Below are positions 17,419 to 25,043 of a stretch of 64,000 bases of DNA, one piece after another; the stretch's first letter is position 1, and the number at the start of each line of letters is the position of its first letter. The stretch comes from Bradyrhizobium sp. AS23.2 (GTDB lineage: Bacteria; Pseudomonadota; Alphaproteobacteria; Rhizobiales; Xanthobacteraceae). The notes beneath the pieces were generated by a model. That model ran no database searches, had not been told where the DNA came from, and was given only the letters and a program-made list of their open reading frames with translations. The stretch spans positions 16,648-80,647 of the forward strand of contig NZ_LGHM01000148.1 in assembly GCF_001908185.1 (NCBI RefSeq), given 5' to 3'. Made by a program: the position numbers and the translations under genes.

Positions 17419-17829
17419 GGGCGTCGAAAATAGGTTCCCTTGCCCGGCTTTGCTACGTCCACCGATGCGACCATCTGTCATGCGCTTGCTGTCCTGCCGC
17501 TTAACAAGCGCGACAGCCAGCATTCATCGGTGCCGCCACCGAACGTGTAGAATTCGAGCGCAATCAATTGCATGACAGAATCACTTCGTCATCAATGACA
17601 GCGGTCGCGCCTCGCGTCGGATTGCGATTGGCAAGTCAGATCAAGGCAATGCGCGGATTTCTTCGATTAACGATGCATGTGTCCCGGTGGCGAGTCCAGA
17701 GCCAGGCATTCGCTGGACAAGCATGGCCGTGCGAACCACGCTGCGCAGCGGCGCCTCACAGGAAGCGCAGCTTGCGCAGGTTCGAATCGTCGTCTCCGGC
17801 AGGACGATTGGAAGCGCCGTTCGCTGCCT

Positions 17830-18072
17830 TCAGTGCGTGGTGAACGGCGGCCGCGCGTCGGGCGCGATGTCGAAGGCGCCGAGATGGAATTCCTCTCCGG
17901 CGGAAGCGCCCGGTTCGGGATGTTGCGCCAGCAGCGTGAACGCCGCTTGCGGGTATTGCTGCCAGATCTCGAGATCGCCGGCGGTGATGGTGAGCCAGCC
18001 GAACGTGTACATGTAGCGTCCGGGCTCCGTGACCCAGCCGACCCTGTCCCAGGTGATCTTGTTGACTGCCAT
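17830..18072 (-). CDS. Conserved small hypothetical protein
   Basis: An 80-residue soluble protein beginning MAVNKITWDRVGWVTEPGRY and rich in aromatic residues (MYTFGWLTITAGDLEIWQQY). The reading frame and codon use look genuine, and it stands alone between the PrsW and desaturase genes. No function is recognised. Confidence 0.7.
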   Translation of the reverse strand: MAVNKITWDRVGWVTEPGRYMYTFGWLTITAGDLEIWQQYPQAAFTLLAQHPEPGASAGEEFHLGAFDIAPDARPPFTTH

Positions 18073-18207
18073 TCGGTCCCCCGATCGCAAGTCTGCAAAT
18101 GAAGTCCGGCACGAGGCACAGACCCTCAAAAGCTGATCCCGCAATGGGGCCGCGATAGGGCGGCGATGCGGAGGCAAGTCGGCCGCTGGGCCGCCGCCGA
18201 CCGCGAG

Positions 18208-19215
18208 TCAGCGCGCCGTCGAGGCCGCCTGTGCTTCCGCCGCCCGCTCCAGCTGACGGTGCGAGGCGTGGAAGACGTCATGGACGAGGCCGATCTTCTC
18301 GAGACCCAGGATGATGAGGCCGTTGAGATCGATCTCCCACCAGGCGTGCGAGATATAGGCGTCCCGCGGGAAGCGGTGATGGTTGTTATGCAGACCCTCG
18401 CCGAAGGTGAGGATCGTGGTCACGAACTCGTTGGTCGAGGCATCGTCGACCTCGAAGCGGCGATAGCCGTAAGCGTGGCAGACCGAGCCGGTGAGCTGGC
18501 TGACGAGGATGAGCAGATAAGCGCGGAACAGGCCGGAGAACAGTATGCAGCCGATCATCGTATGCAGCCCGCCGAAAACGTAGCCGATCACGCCCGGTAT
18601 GAAGACTGCCGACATCCCGTACCAGACCCAGCGTGTTCGCACGAAGAACATCGCGATGGGATCGGCCAGGATGTCCTTGGCGTAGTATTCATTGTCGGTG
18701 GTTGCCTGGTCGAACACCCAGCCACCCTGGGCATGCATGAAGCCCTTGAACAGGCTGACATAGCGATTGCCGAAGCCATCAAACTGCGGGCTGTGGGGAT
18801 CGCCGACGTCATCAGCATAGAGGTGGTGGCGGCGGTGGTTGGCGACCCATTTGGCGATCGAGCCCTGCACCGCCATCTGGGCGATGGCGCAGAAGAAAGT
18901 GCGCATGATCGGGCCGCAGCGGAAGCTGCGGTGAACGAACAGGCGGTGCATCCCAGCACCGATGCCGAAAGTCGTCAGCGCGAACATCCAGGCAAACGCA
19001 AACCATTCCACTCGACCGAGGCCTTGCGTGACAGCCCAAATGATGCCCGCGACAGCGCCGACATAAAGTATACCGAGCAGGAGATAGCTCTCGCGCAGCT
19101 TGGCCTGGACGAGGGGGCCTTCGGTGACGACACCGGGTGGGAGCTGCGGCTTGGCGGTGGCGGGGGTGCTCTGGGCGATCTCTGCCGGGGCGAACTCGGC
19201 GTCAGCGGTGGACAT
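18208..19215 (-). CDS. Acyl-CoA / fatty acid desaturase
   Basis: A 335-residue integral-membrane di-iron desaturase of the stearoyl-CoA 9-desaturase class. The three histidine boxes are present: HRLFVH (residues 90-95), HRRHH (127-131) and HNNHH (about 277-281). Hydrophobic helices flank them. It introduces a cis double bond into acyl chains for membrane fluidity. The first 35 residues are a Pro/Ala-rich cytoplasmic tail. Confidence 0.94.
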   Translation of the reverse strand: MSTADAEFAPAEIAQSTPATAKPQLPPGVVTEGPLVQAKLRESYLLLGILYVGAVAGIIWAVTQGLGRVEWFAFAWMFALTTFGIGAGMHRLFVHRSFRCGPIMRTFFCAIAQMAVQGSIAKWVANHRRHHLYADDVGDPHSPQFDGFGNRYVSLFKGFMHAQGGWVFDQATTDNEYYAKDILADPIAMFFVRTRWVWYGMSAVFIPGVIGYVFGGLHTMIGCILFSGLFRAYLLILVSQLTGSVCHAYGYRRFEVDDASTNEFVTTILTFGEGLHNNHHRFPRDAYISHAWWEIDLNGLIILGLEKIGLVHDVFHASHRQLERAAEAQAASTAR

Positions 19216-20010
19216 TCCAGGACTTCCAATACTCGGAGCCCGCAGTGATTGCGGACGTGCTCGGCCACACCCTATCGCGCGCGGGCCGCCACCTCCAGCA
19301 TTTAGTTAAAATTGAGTTAAAATTGGTCCGGCCGGGTTCAGGCCGGCTGCTTAAGCCATTCCGGCATTTGTCAATGATGCCGTCTGCGCGGCGGATGTCA
19401 TCGAGGGTCGAGTTGCCGAGCAGCGTGATGATCGCCTCGCGTCGGTAAAGATGCCGCTCGCGCCTGGAAGTCTGCCGGTAGTCGACGCCGTCCCGACGTG
19501 GCGGCGCGCGCGACACGATTGCGATCTGTCGCAGCTTCTGCGGCTCCAAGAGGCTCATGTCTCACCGCGTGGCAACGCCTTTCGCTGCTGGAGGGCAGGG
19601 TCCGTGAATCGGGTGCCCTGAAGCTAGCTGTGGCGGCTTACGGAGATCTGACGGCGCGTTTCCTCATGCGACCTGAACGGTGCGTTCAGTGAGCCCGAGC
19701 AGCACCAGCAGAACCAGCACGCAGATGGCAATGAGCAGCTTGATCGTCGCCCAGGTGGACTGTCCCGCCTGATTCCCATTCCGCGCCACGGCAATGCGCG
19801 CCGCTTGGCGCCATAATCGGCCGGTTCGGCCCGATTTAGCAGGTTGGGCGAGCCCAAATTGGCGCCATGGTCCCAAAATCGGCGCCGGAAGCGGTTCCCA
19901 AGCACGGAACTGTTGCATTTCTGCACTAGGCAGCCCGGTTCCCCGCCTCGTACAAGTACTGACGATTGAATGACCATTTCATCAGAATTTTCGGATCGAG
20001 TGAGGAAATC
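19216..20010. other. Gene-poor interval
   Basis: Apart from the small membrane-protein ORF at 19664-19789 I see no supportable gene. A 118-codon minus-strand frame (19202-19558) overlaps the desaturase start and lacks recognisable sequence. The promoter of the outer membrane protein gene must lie near its end. Confidence 0.4.
19664..19789 (-). CDS. Small single-helix membrane protein
   Basis: A 41-residue ORF from GTG 19789: a polar N terminus (VARNGNQAGQSTW) and one strong transmembrane helix (IKLLIAICVLVLLVLLGL). The hydrophobic core and sensible ends suggest a real small membrane protein, but the GTG start is a choice and the frame is open further upstream. Confidence 0.45.
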   Translation of the reverse strand: MARNGNQAGQSTWATIKLLIAICVLVLLVLLGLTERTVQVA

Positions 20011-20793
20011 ATGAAGACTAAACTAGCCGCCGCCGCCCTTCTTCTTGCTTCAACGAGCCTGAGCTTCGCGGCTGATCTGGCCACCAAGGCGCCGATCTAC
20101 GCTCCCGCCCCCGTGTGGTCCTGGACCGGGTTTTATCTCGGTGCCCACGTCGGCGCCGGCTGGGGAACCACGGAATCGACCGTGACCTCACTCTCGGCCG
20201 GGGGCATTGTAGCCCCCGTAAGCTTCCCGATTGCCCAGAACAGCCGCAGCGGTTTTCTTGGTGGTGGTCAGCTCGGGTACAACTGGCAGAGCGGCTGGGC
20301 CGTGTTCGGCGTCCAGGGTGATATCGCCGGTATGGACGTGAAGGGCACGACCCCGTGCATCGTCCTGGCCTCGTGCACCGCGAATAGCGACTGGCTGGCA
20401 ACGGTGACCGGCCGCTTTGGTGGTGTCGTGGCTGATCGCACCCTGGTCTACGTGAAGGGCGGCGCGGCGTGGATGCATACCGACCATACGTTCAGCGTAT
20501 CTGCTGTTGGTCCCCTCGGAGGAGGTGTGGGCGGCTCGGTGAGCTCCAGCAGCAACGCCTTCGGCTGGACGCTCGGTCTCGGCGCCGAATACGCCTTCGA
20601 TCACAACTGGAGCGCCTTCATCGAGTACGACTACATCGACTTCGACAAGAAGAACATCGGCTTCGACTTCGCGGCGGCGGCCGGGGGCCCCGCGGGCGCG
20701 GCGATTGCGAATGTCGATATCAAGAACAAGCTGTCGATTGCCAAGGTCGGTCTGAACTATAAGTTCGGCGGCCCGGTCGTCGCGCGCTACTGA
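20011..20793 (+). CDS. RopB/Omp25-like outer membrane beta-barrel protein
   Basis: A 260-residue outer membrane protein. A signal peptide (MKTKLAAAALLLASTSLSFA) is followed by the ADLATKAP leader and WSWTGFYLGAHVGAGWG strand typical of the rhizobial RopB/Omp25 family. Gly-rich, alternating strands continue to GAEYAFDHNWSAFIEYDYID and end in GLNYKFGGPVVARY. ATG at 20011 follows GAGGAAATC. A strong terminator follows at 20825. Confidence 0.95.
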   Translation: MKTKLAAAALLLASTSLSFAADLATKAPIYAPAPVWSWTGFYLGAHVGAGWGTTESTVTSLSAGGIVAPVSFPIAQNSRSGFLGGGQLGYNWQSGWAVFGVQGDIAGMDVKGTTPCIVLASCTANSDWLATVTGRFGGVVADRTLVYVKGGAAWMHTDHTFSVSAVGPLGGGVGGSVSSSSNAFGWTLGLGAEYAFDHNWSAFIEYDYIDFDKKNIGFDFAAAAGGPAGAAIANVDIKNKLSIAKVGLNYKFGGPVVARY

Positions 20794-20824
20794 TCTTCTG
20801 AAGCTACAGTTCCAGTGGAAACTG

Positions 20825-20855
20825 AGCCCGGCCGCTAGCGCGGTCGGGCTTTTTT
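20825..20855 (+). terminator. Intrinsic terminator of the barrel gene
   Basis: AGCCCGGCCGC and GCGGTCGGGCT form a stem with one mismatch and a 3-base loop, followed by six T. It lies 32 bp past the stop of the outer membrane protein. Confidence 0.9.
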
Positions 20856-20856
20856 C

Positions 20857-21226
20857 CGTCATCCGCCAGGGGCCGCCGGGATCAAGCTGCCGCGCTGACG
20901 GCAAAAACGGCTGTCAGCTCGACATCTACGAAGCGATCGCATGAGACAAAGCAAGGGGTGAGGGGATCAGCGCAGCGGAACGGTTGGCATGTCCGCCTCG
21001 AGGCTCACACTGCACACTTGTAGTGGGCATTGCGTCAGGTCCGAGAGGTGCGCAACAGCCGGAGTCACGGTTGCTCGCGAACAGACTATTCCGGTCTCGC
21101 GAAAAGTGATCTTGTGCGAGGCATCTAGACTAGAATAGCTCGGATGAGACATTCCTTGCCGAATGGCTGCTGGTCGCCTCACCGTGAAGAGTCGGGGTAA
21201 GATGTGCAATCAAAGCGGGAGAGACG
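20857..21226. other. Intergenic region without recognised gene
   Basis: Only an 80-codon minus-strand frame (20967-21209) is open here; it has no recognisable domain, no ribosome-binding site and an odd composition. I see nothing else that I can support. Confidence 0.3.
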
Positions 21227-21604
21227 ATGAAGACTAACGAGCAAATCGTTCGAGATTTCATTGCGGCGTGGTCGCGGCTCGACGTCAACGAGATCGTCGC
21301 GTTCTTTGCGCCCGATGGCACCTACCATAATATGATGAACAAGCCGGTTACCGGTCACGACAACCTACACAAGTTTATCGGGGGCTTCATCAAGGATTGG
21401 ACGCAGACCACCTGGGATGTCTTGAACGTTGTGTCTCGCGGGGACGTCGTCATGGCCGAGCGCCTCGACAGAACCCGCATCGCAAACAACAGTGTCGATC
21501 TGCCTTGCTGCGGCGTGTTCGAACTGTCGAATGGCAAGATCAAAATCTGGCGTGACTACTTCGACCTGGGGACCTACATGCGCGCAATCGTGCCCCAGAA
21601 ATAA
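21227..21604 (+). CDS. Limonene-1,2-epoxide hydrolase / SnoaL-like protein
   Basis: A 125-residue NTF2-like fold protein. The sequence order FIAAWSRLDVNEIVAFFAPD, then TYHNM, ERLDRTRI and WRDYFD matches the limonene-epoxide hydrolase family, where the catalytic Asp-Arg-Asp triad lies in the ERxDR and RDYFD segments. The natural substrate is unknown; many family members are general epoxide hydrolases or related lyases. Confidence 0.88.
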   Translation: MKTNEQIVRDFIAAWSRLDVNEIVAFFAPDGTYHNMMNKPVTGHDNLHKFIGGFIKDWTQTTWDVLNVVSRGDVVMAERLDRTRIANNSVDLPCCGVFELSNGKIKIWRDYFDLGTYMRAIVPQK

Positions 21605-21682
21605 CGCTGCTGATCGCGTCACCTCGCCGAGTCTCCATGTGCGGGATGAAATTCCCGTTGGGGCAGGTTTGCCAAATCGGCC

Positions 21683-21711
21683 AAAAACCAAAATCAATCT
21701 TGGGATTTTGG
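21683..21711 (-). terminator. Terminator of tRNA-Glu
   Basis: On the minus strand CCAAAATC and GATTTTGG (+ 21688-21695 and 21704-21711) form a stem followed by five T. It begins in the CCA end of the tRNA gene. Confidence 0.7.
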
Positions 21712-21783
21712 CGCTCCCTAGCGGAATCGAACCGCTCTCTCCACCGTGAAAGGGTGGCGTCCTAACCGATAGACGAAGGGAGC
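21709..21783 (-). tRNA. tRNA-Glu (anticodon TTC)
   Basis: Read on the minus strand, the acceptor stem is GCTCCCT pairing with AGGGAGC, discriminator G, and an encoded CCA. The anticodon arm CCACC-CTTTCAC-GGTGG gives TTC, and the T arm contains GGTTCGATTCC. It is 75 nt including CCA. No integrated element is evident at its 3' end. Confidence 0.97.
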
Positions 21784-22008
21784 AAACGCAGAGCCCCGCC
21801 GCTTTTGGCGGCACGGCCGCCGCCGCCCGAGTCGTGCCCGGCGGCTTGCAGCGGGCGAACGTATAGTGACCTTTGCGCCCGCGGGCAAGCCGTTCGGAAC
21901 GCTCTTTTGGCGTCGGTGGACAGCGCCGCCCCGGGGATCATTCGGGGCCGATTTCAACGGTTTCTTAGGGTTCCCTGCGATAGCGCTGGAACGGGAGAGT
22001 TTTCAGCA

Positions 22009-22263
22009 ATGCCACCGCCCAAGAAGCGCGCAGCCCGCAAAATGCTGTCGCGGCACGCCTGGATCACGCTCGACGGCGGGTTTGCCGCGCGGCATTGCGT
22101 GGTCCAGGACATCTCTGATACGGGCGCGAAGATCACGCTGGATGACGATGCGAGCCAGCTACCGGGCGTGATTCGGATGGCGTTCGCGCGCGACGCCCGC
22201 ACCGGGCGAAGCTGCCAGGTGGTCTGGCGCCGCGGCAAGTCGGCCGGCGTCAAGTTCCTCTGA
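22009..22263 (+). CDS. PilZ domain protein
   Basis: An 84-residue PilZ protein, a c-di-GMP receptor fold. The basic N terminus (KKRAARKML) is where the RxxxR motif lies in true binders, and DISDTGAKITLDDD matches the D-x-S-x-x-G motif. The canonical RxxxR is imperfect (KRAARK), so binding is uncertain. ATG at 22009 follows GGGAGAG. Confidence 0.88.
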   Translation: MPPPKKRAARKMLSRHAWITLDGGFAARHCVVQDISDTGAKITLDDDASQLPGVIRMAFARDARTGRSCQVVWRRGKSAGVKFL

Positions 22264-22320
22264 CACGAGCGGCGCCTCTCCCGGATGGCGCGCAAGGCGC
22301 CTGCGGGCTACAAAGCCGGC

Positions 22321-22566
22321 ATGCGTGCGCCGCTCCTCATCCTCCTCTCGTTGCTAGTCACGTCCGCGGCGGCGGCCGAGGCCCTGCGTCTTCCGCCCGC
22401 CGAGCGGCCGCAGGCCGGCAAAACCCTGCCGCTGAAGGGCGCGGCCGGCACCGCGAAGGCGAACTCGTGCGCGTCTTATGGCCGAGGCTTCTACATGGTC
22501 GAGAGCACCGGGACCTGCGTGAAGATCGGTGGCTCGATCAGCGTCGACGCCACGGTCCGGCGCTAA
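22321..22566 (+). CDS. Small secreted porin-N-terminus-like protein
   Basis: An 81-residue protein with a signal peptide (MRAPLLILLSLLVTSAAAAE) and a mature part whose CASYGRGFYMVESTGTCVKI segment mirrors the N-terminal Cys-Cys loop of rhizobial porins (C-x-x-YG-x-GF...TDTC-x-KIGG). It then stops where a porin would continue into its barrel. It may be a stand-alone domain or a truncated porin that kept its stop in frame. Confidence 0.75.
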   Translation: MRAPLLILLSLLVTSAAAAEALRLPPAERPQAGKTLPLKGAAGTAKANSCASYGRGFYMVESTGTCVKIGGSISVDATVRR

Positions 22567-22572
22567 AAGCCC

Positions 22573-22740
22573 ATGCCGCCGGATCTGTTGCGGCTCGAGA
22601 TCATCGCTCCGCTCCTGATGTATTGCGCGCTGCTGTGGTGGGTCGGCCGCGGCCTGAGCTGGACCGCGTGGTTTGCCACCGTCGCTGTCACGCTGGTGCT
22701 CATCGCCTTCGTGGTACTGGTCGAACGCGGCTGGCGCTAG
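22573..22740 (+). CDS. Small two-helix membrane protein
   Basis: A 55-residue ORF starting MPPDLLRLEIIAPLLMYCAL and ending VLVERGWR. Two hydrophobic segments (IIAPLLMYCALLWWVG and FATVAVTLVLIAFVVLV) suggest a hairpin membrane protein. It starts 6 bp after the preceding stop, so translational coupling with the porin-like gene is likely. Function unknown. Confidence 0.65.
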   Translation: MPPDLLRLEIIAPLLMYCALLWWVGRGLSWTAWFATVAVTLVLIAFVVLVERGWR

Positions 22741-22870
22741 ATTCTTGTTTTGACGCGTTTTCTTTACGCGAAGCGGTATCCACTTCGCTCGAAAACGATC
22801 TAGGCGCGCCGCTTTCGCTGTGCCCAATGCAAAAACGCGAAAACAACCCCATGCACAGCAGCCGTCAAGT
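22741..22870. repeat. Two Bradyrhizobium-type intergenic repeats
   Basis: The stretch contains TTTGACGCGTTTTCTTTACG followed by GCGAAGCGGTATCCACTTCG, a recognisable rhizobial repeat, and then GCGAAAACAACCCCATGCAC, which is the inverse relative of the element upstream of recJ (about 2418-2445). Both are non-coding. Confidence 0.55.
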
Positions 22871-22947
22871 GCTCTCGTCACGCCGGACGCCGGCGGCAGA
22901 ATCGCGATTCACCGCGACATCATCGCGCCTTAAGCCGCGCCAGCGGG

Positions 22948-23586
22948 TCAGGACATCGGCGGGGCGACATGCTGCGCGAATCCGGGCCGCCGGCCAAGCT
23001 CGGCGAGCCAGCGCGTCAGATGCGGCTGCGCCGGCCGGGTGATGCCCTCGACGCCGAGCCAGCGCCGCGCATAGCAGCCGATCGCGATGTCGGCGAGGGT
23101 GAACTGGTCGCCCTCCATGAAGCGGCGCGTGGCGAGCAGGCGGTCGGCGATCGCCCAGACCTCGGCGGCCGCATCGGCATCCTTCTGCACCTTGACCATG
23201 TCGCGCTCGGCGGGCGGCGTGCGCACGATGCCCCAGAACACCGGACGGTCGGCCGGCTGCACCATCGACAGCGTCCAGTCGAGCCAGCGGTCGACCGAGC
23301 TGCGCAACTTCGGCGCCTCCGGATAGATCGGCGTGCCGCGCGCATGCGCGAGGCAGAGATAGCGCAGTATAGAATTGGATTCCCACAGCACGAAGTCGCC
23401 CTCGACCAGCGTCGGGATCCGCGCATTGGGATTCATCGCCAGATACTCGGGCTCGCGGGTCTTGCCGTAACTCATGCCGGCGTCGATGCGCTCATAGGGA
23501 AGGTTGAGCTCGGTCAGGCACCACAGCACCTTCTGCACGTTGACCGAATTGGCGCGGCCCCAGATCGTCAGCTTGGCATCAGGCAT
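22948..23586 (-). CDS. Glutathione S-transferase
   Basis: A 212-residue GST. The N-terminal thioredoxin-like domain shows GRANSVNVQKVLW (catalytic Ser region), the cis-proline in ARIPTLVEGD, and WESNSILRYL, the glutathione gamma-Glu site. The helical C-terminal domain has the N-capping box FTLADIAIG. The start at 23586 (MPDAKLTIWG) follows GGGAGGAG; upstream in-frame sequence is not conserved. Confidence 0.94.
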   Translation of the reverse strand: MPDAKLTIWGRANSVNVQKVLWCLTELNLPYERIDAGMSYGKTREPEYLAMNPNARIPTLVEGDFVLWESNSILRYLCLAHARGTPIYPEAPKLRSSVDRWLDWTLSMVQPADRPVFWGIVRTPPAERDMVKVQKDADAAAEVWAIADRLLATRRFMEGDQFTLADIAIGCYARRWLGVEGITRPAQPHLTRWLAELGRRPGFAQHVAPPMS

Positions 23587-23677
23587 GAAGCTCCTCCCGC
23601 GGCGTTGTTGCTTTCGCGCGGGTGATAGCGGAATTCCCTGGGGCAAGCGAGCCGCGATTGCGGCGCGCCCCTCATGC

Positions 23678-23701
23678 AAAAAGCTCCGCCATCGGCGGAG
23701 C
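23678..23701 (-). terminator. Intrinsic terminator of the 26-residue ORF
   Basis: On the minus strand GCTCCGCC-GAT-GGCGGAGC (+ 23683-23701) is followed by TTTTT (23678-23682), 26 bases after the stop of the small membrane protein gene. Confidence 0.85.
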
Positions 23702-23726
23702 CCTCATTGCAAAGTAAGCCTGATCA

Positions 23727-23807
23727 TCAATGGCCAAAGAACAGCCAGAGCAGAAGGATCACCGGGATCGGCACGCCCAGCAACCACAGCAATATTCCTC
23801 GTCCCAT
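23727..23807 (-). CDS. 26-residue small membrane protein
   Basis: The ORF reads MGRGILLWLLGVPIPVILLL then WLFFGH. It has a very strong ribosome-binding site (GGAGGAGG seven bases before ATG) and its own intrinsic terminator, so it is an independent transcription unit. It is a single hydrophobic helix broken by PIP. Related tiny proteins occur in many Rhizobiales; function unknown. Confidence 0.8.
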   Translation of the reverse strand: MGRGILLWLLGVPIPVILLLWLFFGH

Positions 23808-23877
23808 GCGTCCTCCTCCAACCGCATTGTCGGAGGGTGAACGCCGGCCGTGAGGGCTTGTTCCTACGGCGTGGGGC

Positions 23878-24330
23878 CTACCAGTGGCCGGTGTTGGGCA
23901 TCGACAGCCAGGGCTCCTGCGGCGCCTTCGGCTCGCCCTTCTGCAGCAGCTCGATCGAGTGCAGGTCCGGCGAGCGGACGAAGGCCATGTTGCCGTCGCG
24001 CGGCGGCCGGTTGATGGTGACGCCGGCCTTCATCAGCTTCTCGCAGGTGGCGTAGATGTCGTCGACCTCATAGGCGAGATGGCCGAAGAAACGGTCCTCG
24101 CCGTATTTCTCCTCGTCCCAATTCCAGGTGAGCTCGACCAGCGGCGCGCCGCGCGTCTGCGGCTGCTTCTTCAGCGCGTCGAGATCATCCGCCGAGCACA
24201 GGAACACCAGCGTGAAGCGCCCCTTGTCGTTCTCGATCCGCCGCACCTCCTTCAAGTCCAGCGCATCCTGGTAAAACTTCAGCGCGACATCGAGATTGCG
24301 CACGCGCAGCATGGTGTGGAGGTAACGCAT
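23878..24330 (-). CDS. gloA: Lactoylglutathione lyase (glyoxalase I)
   Basis: A 150-residue VOC-fold protein. MRYLHTMLRVRNLDVALKFY is the standard GloA opening with its metal-ligand His, followed by LVELTWNWDEEKYG (Glu ligand), FFGHLAYEVDDIYAT (His ligand) and HSIELLQKG (Glu). It detoxifies methylglyoxal as the glutathione hemithioacetal. Length is slightly above E. coli GloA through the C-terminal tail. Confidence 0.95.
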   Translation of the reverse strand: MRYLHTMLRVRNLDVALKFYQDALDLKEVRRIENDKGRFTLVFLCSADDLDALKKQPQTRGAPLVELTWNWDEEKYGEDRFFGHLAYEVDDIYATCEKLMKAGVTINRPPRDGNMAFVRSPDLHSIELLQKGEPKAPQEPWLSMPNTGHW

Positions 24331-24501
24331 GTTTCTTGCTCCCTAACGTTCGGAGGGTTTTTGGGGCGGCGGAGCCGGCGGGAGCGAGAGATAGCAGGAA
24401 AATGGGATGAGGGGCAGGGGGGCGGGTGCACGTGAGGACGAGGCAGCTGGTGAAGTAAACCGGCTAAGCGTGGCCGAAGCCGCGGAGCCCGCACCGTGAC
24501 G
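24331..24501. other. Intergenic region before DUF3768 remnant
   Basis: No gene seen. The A/T-richer sequence that marks the following insert begins at about 24500. Confidence 0.3.
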
Positions 24502-24538
24502 ATGGCGAATGAATTAATGCACCGTCACCGTAACTTCA
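24501..24538 (+). repeat. Left copy of imperfect direct repeat
   Basis: GATGGCGAATGAATTAATGC then ACCGTCACCGTAACTTC. It matches 27111-27147 (GACGGCGAATGAATTTAGCA then CTGCCACCGTAATTCC) with one gap and a few mismatches. The two copies bracket the A/T-richer gene at 25044-26954. Confidence 0.5.
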
Positions 24539-24666
24539 GCTTTAAGTTCGATGACGTCGAGGTCTTCTTCAAGATCGACTACGACGATGCCAATCTAGAA
24601 TTCGGCTCGCCCGACCCAGCCGTCACCCGGCAAGTGATCACCCTCATGCTGACTCAAGAATATTAG
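24502..24666 (+). pseudogene. C-terminal DUF3768 fragment
   Basis: A 54-codon frame from ATG 24502: after MANELMHRHRNFSFKFDDVE it reads VFFKIDYDDANLEFGSPDPA and ends VTRQVITLMLTQEY. This matches the conserved end of DUF3768 proteins (WKIDYYD...SPDP-AVT-RVLTIML-EY). The family is about twice as long, so the N-terminal half is missing. No ribosome-binding site is obvious. It sits exactly at the left member of an imperfect direct repeat. Confidence 0.6.
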
Positions 24667-25043
24667 ACGGCCGCAGGGCTGAACGACGTACCAACGCTAA
24701 TCAGAAAGAAGCTTGGTTATAGGCACGGAGAGCGCTTGTGCCATGCGCACCATCACCAATAGAATACCCTTTTCCTCGTTCTATCCCCCCACATACGTCA
24801 AGTCGATCTCAACCTCAAAGCCAATCTCTCCTGTGTCATCCGTCGCTGTTGACGGATTCTGCGAACGTTCCTGCCGCGTCCAGTTCTGTATCGCAGGATC
24901 GAGCACCCCCGGGGCACATAGTCTCAAGGGAATTCAGTCCATATGATTGCGTTGCTTAGAGGAGCCATGGCTCCCCCAAAAGTATCCGACGGAATGAGGC
25001 GTGAATGCCGTTCATTAATGCTGTACTTTCAGTGGAGGTATCT
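24667..25043. other. Gene-less A/T-richer stretch
   Basis: Between the DUF3768 fragment and the coiled-coil gene I see no gene. Two short overlapping plus-strand frames (24713-24959) lack domain similarity and signals. The promoter of the following gene is probably here. Confidence 0.3.

Noticed and set aside
19202..19558. 118-codon minus-strand frame upstream of the desaturase
   Set aside because: It overlaps the desaturase start, has no domain and its tail is Trp/Arg-rich shadow-like sequence.
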